Source: Oscillospiraceae bacterium
GTDB taxonomy: Bacteria; Bacillota; Clostridia; Oscillospirales; Oscillospiraceae
Assembly (NCBI GenBank): GCA_902783825.1
Contig: CACZSJ010000033.1
Span: 1-12,831 of the forward strand
Length of the DNA: 12,831 nucleotides
Reading direction: 5' to 3'
Position 1 is the stretch's first letter; every line of letters starts with the position of its first letter. Positions 1 through 5,671 of this stretch are shown here, piece after piece. Under the pieces are notes generated by a model that worked only from the letters and a program-made list of their open reading frames with translations, was not told where the DNA came from and did not search any database. The translations under genes were made by a program, and so were the position numbers.

Positions 1-620
1 AAGAAAATGACACGCTCTTTGTTGCCTTTACCGGTTACTCGTAGGTGGTCTTCATAGATATCGGTCAAATTCAAAGAAACCAGTTCAGAAATGCGCAGAC
101 CGCAGGACATAAATAACATTAGTATACAATAATCTCGCAAGCCATAGGGGCCGTCACAGGCAGCCAGCAAACGCTCGCATTCAGATTCTTCCAAATACTT
201 AGGCAATGATTGTTGGCGCTTGGGCATGTCAAGTTCTTGACAAACATTATAGTCCAACAAATGCCGTTTGGTTGTAAGGTAATGAAAGAAAGATTTCACG
301 GAAGAGGTGCGACGACAGCGACTGGCAGCCGACAAGGCTTGTGAAGACTGCATTCGTTCCGGTGAGAAAGATTGATAGCGATACAGTTCTTCAATCTTAA
401 TCTGTTTAATGAAATCCAGATCAATGTCTGTGATGTCAATTTCGTTAAATGGTACATCGGAGGCAACCAAATGTCTGCGACGCTTTAAAAAACGAAAAAG
501 AATTTTTAAGTCCAAATAGTAACCGGTGATCGTGCGATCAGAATGTCCGCGTACAGTGGAATGGTATTCTAAAAACTCCATGAGAATGTCCGGAGCATCT
601 TGGATCTGATCAAGATTCAT
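1..620 (-). CDS. Tyrosine recombinase (XerC/XerD-like), 3' end outside window
   Basis: Site-specific DNA recombinase of the lambda integrase/XerCD family, partial. The frame reads from an ATG at 620 (first residues MNLDQIQDAPDIL) to the window edge without a stop, giving 206 residues. An AAGGAG ribosome binding site lies about 7 bases upstream. Residues 10-115 form the SAM-like core-binding domain. The catalytic domain follows, with the box II-type arginine R176 in the segment CGLRISELVSLNL and the beta-hairpin lysine K198 in TGKGNKERV. The second half (HxxR, H/W and the tyrosine nucleophile) lies beyond the left edge, so activity cannot be judged. Family members are usually 290-350 residues. 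It resembles chromosomally encoded XerC/D-like proteins of Clostridia more than phage integrases, but no dif or att site was seen. It is transcribed away from the P-type ATPase-like unit, whose terminator separates them. Confidence 0.9.
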   Translation of the reverse strand, partial: MNLDQIQDAPDILMEFLEYHSTVRGHSDRTITGYYLDLKILFRFLKRRRHLVASDVPFNEIDITDIDLDFIKQIKIEELYRYQSFSPERMQSSQALSAASRCRRTSSVKSFFHYLTTKRHLLDYNVCQELDMPKRQQSLPKYLEESECERLLAACDGPYGLRDYCILMLFMSCGLRISELVSLNLTDIYEDHLRVTGKGNKERVIF

Positions 621-666
621 ATAAAACTCCTTGATTACGTTATTATGATAAAAAAAGGCCTATTAA

Positions 667-692
667 GTTCGCTTAATTTATATTATGCGAAC
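667..692. promoter_or_regulatory. Inverted repeat upstream of the recombinase gene (candidate operator)
   Basis: Two 11-base arms, gttcgcttaat (667-677) and attatgcgaac (682-692), are inverted copies with one mismatch around a 4-base centre. The site lies about 47-72 bases upstream of the recombinase ATG. On the minus strand the AT-rich centre contains TATAAA/TAATAT-like hexamers that could serve as a -10 element, but the nearby -35 candidates are weak. A repressor site overlapping the promoter is a plausible reading (inference). Confidence 0.4.
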
Positions 693-765
693 CAACAAGG
701 AAAATGAATGCAGAGGCTATCTGCCTCACATTATCAGCATATCGTATGAATCCCCTTTTGTCAAG

Positions 766-797
766 AAAAAGCTGCGGCAGACAAGCCGCAGCTTTTT
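766..797 (-). terminator. Rho-independent terminator of the fba / ATPase-like unit
   Basis: A perfect 12-bp stem (aaaaagctgcgg at 766-777, ccgcagcttttt at 786-797) with an 8-base loop lies 6 bases past the stop codon of the ATPase-like gene. The A/T ends of the stem give a T-run on either strand, so it could work in both directions. It insulates the unit from the recombinase gene. Confidence 0.85.
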
Positions 798-803
798 ATC
801 AAT

Positions 804-2474
804 TCAATCGTCTTCTTCGTCTTCTTCATCATCGTCTTGAAAGAACTTCGGCGCTTTCGTAATGCGGATGGTATTCAAGATGGTTGCCAGCGATGCGGCG
901 ACATCAAGAAACACAGCAAACCACAGCGTGCAGAGTCCAAGGATGCTGAGGAAAATTAAGATTACTTTTACGCAAAACGCAAAGACAGCGTTTTCAACGG
1001 CGATGGTATGCATGCGCTTGCTGATACTGACAGCTTCCGGCAAGTTAGCAAGCTGGTCCGGAATCACAATAGCGTCGGCATACTTCCCTTTTGTGCTGAC
1101 ACGAATATCAACTGCCGCGTCACTGTGCTGTTCAAAGCCATTGGCATAGACATACAGAAGATTGCTGTCTGTTCCTTGGCTACGCTGACTGATGTACGCC
1201 AAACGTTCCGGAGTATCGGCAGCAGAAACACCTGCGGGAAAACCAAGTTCGTTTGCAATCTTCTGGCTTTCCTCTTTGCTGCCCTCGGTCAGGAGGACAC
1301 AGTCCCGAACGCCGACCTTTTTCATGGCTGCGGCGAGTTGATCGGTCCCCTGGCTCTGCGTTTGGGAGATAATAATCTTGCCAATGTAGCGGCCGGCAAT
1401 GATCAAATAATAAGCCAGTCCTTCGTCATTGGGATCCTGAGGGATGCTCACTCCCCTGGCGGACATATATTCAGCCGTAGCAAGGAGAACCGGAGAGTTT
1501 CCGATTGTCAGTTCAACGCCATATCCTGGAATGTCCTTAAAATCGCTGACAACCTCAAGTTTATACTCCTGATTGAAAACATTGCTGATGGCTTTGGCAA
1601 AGGGCTGTTCAGAATAATAAGCGGCGTGCGCGGCAAAATTCATAAAGGTGTCCCGATCCAGGATGGAGGACTGAACTGCAAGCACTTCCGGGCAATCATC
1701 AGAGAATACACCCGCCTGATCGAAAATGGCAAGGTTGATCTTTTTCATCTTTTCCAGTGTAGCAGCCCGGCGGAACAAAATCCCCTTCTTGGCGCTGAAC
1801 CCAAGACCTACCAGTCCGGCCAGGGGCATGGCAACCAGCATGGAAGCCGGTGTTGCCACAAGAAAAATCATCAATGCCCGGTGAATGGAAACACGGAATG
1901 GAAAAGCCGTGAACAACGGAAGCAGGATCGCATAAAGAACGGCAAAAATCATGGCGATGCGGAGAATCAAGCCTGCGCTTTCCTCCATGGTTTTGGCGAT
2001 CCGAAGCTCACCGGCGTCGGGTGTGTTTATATATTCCCGAGCACGCGCAGCAAGCTCCGGCTCCTGCTCGGAGGCAAAGGCTAAAGCAGAAGCGCGCGTA
2101 CGCTTGCTTGCATAGGAAACCAGTAAGGCGCCAATCTGATGCAAAATGACCATGGCGGCACTTTCTCCGGGAAAGCCGACAATGAAACCGATCACGGCCA
2201 CTACGCCAACAATCAGCGGCGCGGAGAAATACTTTCCGTCTTCAACGGCGTTGACCGCATCCAGGAAAATATCATATCCGGCTGCAAGCGCGGAGAGAAT
2301 TAAAAGGATCACGCGGATAACAGCTGACGTCTTGACAATCATAGCTACTGCAAAGATCACAACGGCAATGACCAAACGAATCAGCAAAATGGAATCAAAT
2401 GGGCCCTCTCCCCTACGGGACGTTTTCGGCGGTGTTTTAGCAGCGTGTTTTGCCCGGTTGGATGCGTTGCTCAT
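804..2474 (-). CDS. P1B-type ATPase-like membrane protein lacking catalytic motifs (pseudoenzyme)
   Basis: A 556-residue protein with the architecture of a heavy-metal P1B ATPase core but apparently unable to hydrolyse ATP. The ATG at 2474 is chosen because GGGAGG ends 8 bases upstream; a GTG at 2483 overlaps that site. Predicted helices lie near 29-47, 51-70, 85-101, 104-122, 167-188, 200-226, and two in 495-536, the 4+2+2 order of P1B pumps without a metal-binding domain. The actuator region between helices 4 and 5 is only about 44 residues and has no TGE motif. The transmembrane CPx motif reads ATPAS (P209). The phosphorylation loop DKTGT reads DQAGV (D252). The N-domain SEHP reads SEQP (288-291), although GYG (317-319) is kept. 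TGD reads TEG and GDGxND is unrecognisable. The frame is fully open, so this is not ordinary decay. The C-terminus is an acidic D/E tail. It lies 52 bases after fba and probably shares its promoter. Role unknown; a membrane scaffold or sensor is possible. Confidence 0.8.
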   Translation of the reverse strand: MSNASNRAKHAAKTPPKTSRRGEGPFDSILLIRLVIAVVIFAVAMIVKTSAVIRVILLILSALAAGYDIFLDAVNAVEDGKYFSAPLIVGVVAVIGFIVGFPGESAAMVILHQIGALLVSYASKRTRASALAFASEQEPELAARAREYINTPDAGELRIAKTMEESAGLILRIAMIFAVLYAILLPLFTAFPFRVSIHRALMIFLVATPASMLVAMPLAGLVGLGFSAKKGILFRRAATLEKMKKINLAIFDQAGVFSDDCPEVLAVQSSILDRDTFMNFAAHAAYYSEQPFAKAISNVFNQEYKLEVVSDFKDIPGYGVELTIGNSPVLLATAEYMSARGVSIPQDPNDEGLAYYLIIAGRYIGKIIISQTQSQGTDQLAAAMKKVGVRDCVLLTEGSKEESQKIANELGFPAGVSAADTPERLAYISQRSQGTDSNLLYVYANGFEQHSDAAVDIRVSTKGKYADAIVIPDQLANLPEAVSISKRMHTIAVENAVFAFCVKVILIFLSILGLCTLWFAVFLDVAASLATILNTIRITKAPKFFQDDDEEDEEDD

Positions 2475-2526
2475 ACCTGGCACCTCCCAATTCGTATCTT
2501 TCTCTCAATCTGGGCAATGCGATGTC

Positions 2527-3495
2527 TCAGGCTTTCCCGTCAGAACCCAAAACGTGAATAATCTTATGTGCGACCATGTCCTTCACAGCCTGGCGTGCAG
2601 GCTTGAGGTACTGTCGCGGATCAAAATGATCCGGATGCTCAGAAAAGTATTTGCGAATGTTCGCCGTCATGGCGAGACGGATGTCAGAATCGATATTGAT
2701 CTTGCAAACGGCAAGCTGTGCCGCTTTGCGAAGCTGATCTTCCGGAATCCCAATGGCGTCCGGCATATCTCCGCCGTACTCGTTGACCATTTTGACAAAC
2801 TCCTGTGGAACGGATGAAGAACCGTGCAACACGATAGGAAAACCAGGCAGGCGCTTGATGCATTCCTCCAGCACGTCGAAGCGCAACGGCGGCGGCACAA
2901 GAACGCCGTCAGCATTGCGGGTGCACTGTGAGGCTTTAAACTTATAAGCACCGTGAGAAGTGCCAATGGCAATGGCCAGAGAGTCACATCCGGTGCGGCT
3001 CACAAACTCTTCCACTTCCTCTGGCCGTGTATAACTCTCCTGCCCGTGCTCTACGGCAACTTCGTCCTCAACGCCGGCCAGCGTTCCCAGCTCGGCCTCG
3101 ACCATAACGCCATGATCGTGGGCATACTCTACTACCTGACGTGTCAGGGCGATGTTCTCCTCAAAAGACTTGGAGGAAGCATCAATCATAACGGAAGTAA
3201 AGCCGCCGTCAATGCAGGATTTACACAGCTCAAAGGTGTCGCCGTGATCCAAGTGCAGCGCAATGGGAATCTCGGGGTTCTCCATAATGGCCGCTTCAAC
3301 AAGTTTTACCAAATACGTATGATTGGCATACGAGCGGGCGCCTTTGGAAACCTGAAGAATCACAGGGCTCTTTAACTCGCCGGCGGCCTCCGTAATTCCC
3401 TGCACAATTTCCATGTTGTTTACATTGAATGCCCCGACCGCATATCCGCCGTCATAGGCCTTTTCAAACATCTCTTTTGTTGTTACCAGAGGCAT
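2527..3495 (-). CDS. fba: Class II fructose-1,6-bisphosphate aldolase
   Basis: Cytoplasmic zinc-dependent aldolase that reversibly cleaves fructose 1,6-bisphosphate to dihydroxyacetone phosphate and glyceraldehyde 3-phosphate. 322 residues from the ATG at 3495, which has GGGAGAAGG upstream; an in-frame ATG at 3540 lacks a good ribosome binding site. Class II signatures are in order: HLDHG with catalytic D83 and zinc ligand H84, MIDASS at 104-109, EAELG with E135, the zinc ligands H181 (GTSHGAYK) and H224 (VLHGSS), and KINIDSD with N267 for phosphate and substrate binding. The protein is somewhat longer than the roughly 285-310 residues typical of the class because of an extra segment near 188-202. 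It is the first gene from the promoter at 3561-3589 and is followed by the ATPase-like gene with no terminator between. A tagatose-bisphosphate aldolase (GatY/KbaY) is the main alternative; the pfp gene next door favours the glycolytic role. Confidence 0.93.
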   Translation of the reverse strand: MPLVTTKEMFEKAYDGGYAVGAFNVNNMEIVQGITEAAGELKSPVILQVSKGARSYANHTYLVKLVEAAIMENPEIPIALHLDHGDTFELCKSCIDGGFTSVMIDASSKSFEENIALTRQVVEYAHDHGVMVEAELGTLAGVEDEVAVEHGQESYTRPEEVEEFVSRTGCDSLAIAIGTSHGAYKFKASQCTRNADGVLVPPPLRFDVLEECIKRLPGFPIVLHGSSSVPQEFVKMVNEYGGDMPDAIGIPEDQLRKAAQLAVCKINIDSDIRLAMTANIRKYFSEHPDHFDPRQYLKPARQAVKDMVAHKIIHVLGSDGKA

Positions 3496-3560
3496 TTTTT
3501 CCTTCTCCCTTGAAAAAATGAAATTTTGTACAAATAGCACATTTACAAATTTGCTTTTCT

Positions 3561-3589
3561 ATTATATCCTCAAAACATAACATAATCAA
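3561..3589 (-). promoter_or_regulatory. SigA-type promoter for fba
   Basis: On the minus strand, TTGATT (3584-3589) and TATAAT (3561-3566) are separated by exactly 17 bases, so transcription should start near 3554 and leave a leader of about 60 bases before the fba ATG. The -10 is a perfect consensus and the -35 matches at 4 of 6 positions. It probably also drives the ATPase-like gene. In the same divergent region I could not assign a convincing promoter for the rightward pfp gene. Confidence 0.8.
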
Positions 3590-3647
3590 TAAGCACATTA
3601 CACAAAAGCGGGAATTTTTTTAATTATTTGATGGAGGCAAAAAACCT

Positions 3648-4889
3648 ATGCAAGAAAAACTGATTGGATCCTGTATTTTCGGCCAGTCTGGCGGCCCCAC
3701 GGCAGTCATCAATGCCAGTGCGTATGGCGTCATTCGCGCCGCTTTGGATGCCGAGGAAATCACCAAGGTTTACGGTGCCGCACACGGCATCAAGGGCGTT
3801 CTGGACGATAAGCTCTACGTGATGGATGAAGAAGATCCGGCGGAGCTGGAGCTTTTGCTGCACACCCCGTCTTCGGAACTGGGATCCTGCCGTTACAAGA
3901 TGGCGGAGCCGGAAGTCGACGACACGGATTACAAGCGTATTCTTGAGATATTCAAGAAGTATAACGTGCGGTATTTCTTCTACAACGGCGGGAATGATTC
4001 CATGGACACCTGTAACAAAATCAGCCGTTATATGGAATCTGTGGGCTATGATTGCCGGGTGATGGGCGTTCCCAAGACCATCGATAACGATTTATATGGT
4101 ACAGATCATTGCCCCGGCTTTGCCAGTGCCGCGAAATACATTGCAACCTCCTGCATGGAGATCAACAAGGATGCACGTGTATATGATAACGGTATGATTA
4201 CCATTGTGGAGATCATGGGCCGCCATGCCGGCTGGCTGGCTGCCAGCGCTGCGCTTGCCACCGCGTACGGTTCCGGTCCGGATCTGATTTATTTACCTGA
4301 ATGTGATTTTGACATGAACAAGTTCCTGGCGGACATTGAGCGGATCTACCAGAAAACTGGAAAAGTTCTCGTTGCGGTTTCCGAAGGCATTCATTATGCT
4401 GACGGCAGCTTTGTCTCGGAAGCGAAGACCTCTGCCACCGATGGCTTCGGCCATGCGCAGCTCGGCGGTCTGGCTGCCCTTCTGGCGGACATCGTGAAAA
4501 AACATACGGGTGCGAAGGTCCGCGGCATTGAGCTGAGTCTTCTGCAGCGCTGCGGCGCTCACCTGGCATCTGCCACAGATGTACAGGAAGCCTGCCAGGC
4601 CGGCAAAGAGGCTGTAGAGCAGGCTGTACGCGGTGTGACTGGGAAAATGGTTGCCTTCAAGCGTGAGACGGTAGATGGCCATTACAGCTGCCGGATGGAG
4701 CTGTTGCCCCTTTCAGCTGTGGCTAACTATGAGAAAAAAGTCCCCATGGAGTGGATTAACAAGGAACAGAACGGGCTGGAAGCTCCGTTTATCGACTACG
4801 TGCTGCCCTTAATTCAGGGCGAACCGGTCTTGCCTTTGGAAGACTCCCTCCCTCGCTACGCCCGTCTGAAAAAAGTACTGGCGAAGTAA
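3648..4889 (+). CDS. pfp: PPi-type 6-phosphofructokinase
   Basis: Phosphofructokinase-family enzyme of 413 residues that phosphorylates fructose 6-phosphate at C1, most likely with pyrophosphate and therefore reversibly. The N-terminal FGQSGGPTAVINAS (11-24) is the phosphoryl-donor loop. Two positions separate PPi from ATP enzymes in this family: the Asp at the position of E. coli Gly104, present as D117 in GGND (114-117), and the Lys at the position of Gly124, present as K143 in PKTIDND (142-148). Both are of the PPi type. MGRHAGW (190-196) is the substrate-binding segment. One oddity is Asn116, where the common motif is GGDD or GGDG; the lost Asp contributes to Mg binding in E. coli PfkA. 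The ATG at 3648 follows GGAGG by 10 bases. It is divergent from fba, so consecutive glycolytic enzymes share one intergenic region. PPi specificity is inferred from these residues only. Confidence 0.9.
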   Translation: MQEKLIGSCIFGQSGGPTAVINASAYGVIRAALDAEEITKVYGAAHGIKGVLDDKLYVMDEEDPAELELLLHTPSSELGSCRYKMAEPEVDDTDYKRILEIFKKYNVRYFFYNGGNDSMDTCNKISRYMESVGYDCRVMGVPKTIDNDLYGTDHCPGFASAAKYIATSCMEINKDARVYDNGMITIVEIMGRHAGWLAASAALATAYGSGPDLIYLPECDFDMNKFLADIERIYQKTGKVLVAVSEGIHYADGSFVSEAKTSATDGFGHAQLGGLAALLADIVKKHTGAKVRGIELSLLQRCGAHLASATDVQEACQAGKEAVEQAVRGVTGKMVAFKRETVDGHYSCRMELLPLSAVANYEKKVPMEWINKEQNGLEAPFIDYVLPLIQGEPVLPLEDSLPRYARLKKVLAK

Positions 4890-4902
4890 GAAATGCTTTC
4901 GA

Positions 4903-4934
4903 GGAACCGTGGTAAACAACAGCACTACGGTTCC
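4903..4934 (+). other. Intercistronic stem-loop between pfp and the peptidase-like gene
   Basis: ggaaccgtggt (4903-4913) pairs with actacggttcc (4924-4934), an 11-bp stem with one G-U pair and a 10-base loop. It is not followed by a T-run (next bases ctgtatt), so it is a poor intrinsic terminator. It may stabilise the pfp end of a shared transcript or mark a processing or partial-attenuation point (inference). Confidence 0.5.
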
Positions 4935-4959
4935 CTGTATTAAACATTGAGGCGACACT

Positions 4960-5619
4960 ATGCTATCTTTGCGCAATCCTTATCCACAAATTCAATACGA
5001 AAATGAGCTTTCTTATGGCGGCGATCAAAATCATGCAGATGCCAAGCTCATGCGGCAATGCGGCTGTGGGCTGATTGCGGCACAGGATTTGCTGGAGTAT
5101 CTTAGGCGTTATCATTCTGACAGTTATCGCGCTGATTTCTCTCCCCTTCCCGGCGAGATTTACAATGGCAAACTTCAATTGCTCAGTCAGTCCTTTTTGC
5201 CTCTCATTCCAACATTCGGGATTGATGGGCTCAGCTTGGTTGGTGGTATCAATCGTCTTTTGCGGAAAGAGCATCTGCCTTATCATGCCCGATGGATGGT
5301 GTCGGGTGAGAAAATCTGGGATCGTATTGAGGATATGCTGCAGCGGGATCTTCCGGTTATTTTGGCGGTTGGACCAAATTTTCCGGCGTTTTGGCGAAAA
5401 AGAACTCTGAGGCTTTACTGCAGATGCTCCAATGGCGCACTGCAGCGCAGTAAGGATATTTTTGACCATTACGTAACCGTGACAGGCATGGATCGGGAAT
5501 GGTTGCGGGTTTTATCCTGGGGACATCTGTACTACATCAATCGCCTGGAATATGCTGCCTATGCGCATGACTACAGCAACTATTTATTCTGTAATATCGT
5601 GTATTTAGATAACAAATGA
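4960..5619 (+). CDS. Cysteine-peptidase-like protein (C39/papain-like fold), function unknown
   Basis: A 219-residue soluble protein without a signal peptide or membrane segment. It has the layout of a papain-like or C39-like cysteine peptidase: a Cys-Gly motif near the N-terminus (CGCGLIAAQDLL, C34 and C36, with C36-G37 most like the nucleophile position), a helix-like stretch after it, a His in DHYVTVTGMD (H170), and VLSWGHLYYI (184-193), similar to the SWG strand after the third catalytic residue. The usual oxyanion Gln about six residues before the Cys is absent; Q33 is adjacent instead, and Q23 is further off. More cysteines (C154, C156, C211) could bind metal. The ATG at 4960 follows GAGG by 7 bases. 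It lies 70 bases behind pfp on the same strand and ends in a strong terminator, so it is probably co-transcribed with pfp. The substrate is unknown; peptidase activity is inference from motif order. Confidence 0.7.
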   Translation: MLSLRNPYPQIQYENELSYGGDQNHADAKLMRQCGCGLIAAQDLLEYLRRYHSDSYRADFSPLPGEIYNGKLQLLSQSFLPLIPTFGIDGLSLVGGINRLLRKEHLPYHARWMVSGEKIWDRIEDMLQRDLPVILAVGPNFPAFWRKRTLRLYCRCSNGALQRSKDIFDHYVTVTGMDREWLRVLSWGHLYYINRLEYAAYAHDYSNYLFCNIVYLDNK

Positions 5620-5624
5620 ACAAG

Positions 5625-5656
5625 CACGGAGGCAACCCATGCGGGTTGCCTCCGTG
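5625..5656 (+). terminator. Strong rho-independent terminator
   Basis: A perfect 14-bp GC-rich stem (cacggaggcaaccc at 5625-5638, its complement at 5643-5656) with a 4-base ATGC loop, followed on the plus strand by TTTTTTGTTTTGTTTT. It ends the pfp/peptidase-like transcript 5 bases past the stop. On the minus strand the hairpin lies 16 bases after the glnN stop and is followed by a weaker T-rich stretch, so it probably also helps to end glnN. Confidence 0.95.
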
Positions 5657-5671
5657 TTTTTTGTTTTGTTT

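Noticed and set aside
667..692. LexA (SOS) box upstream of the recombinase
   Set aside because: Firmicute LexA boxes have the order CGAAC-N4-GTTCG. Here the half-sites are in the opposite order, gttcgc then gcgaac, and further apart.
1008..2084. A 358-codon open frame on the plus strand opposite the ATPase-like gene
   Set aside because: It has no recognisable domain and no good ribosome binding site. It lies fully antisense to a gene with clear transmembrane and P-type ATPase homology.
4903..4934. Terminator directly after pfp
   Set aside because: The hairpin is sound but has no T-run, and the convincing terminator comes only after the next gene.
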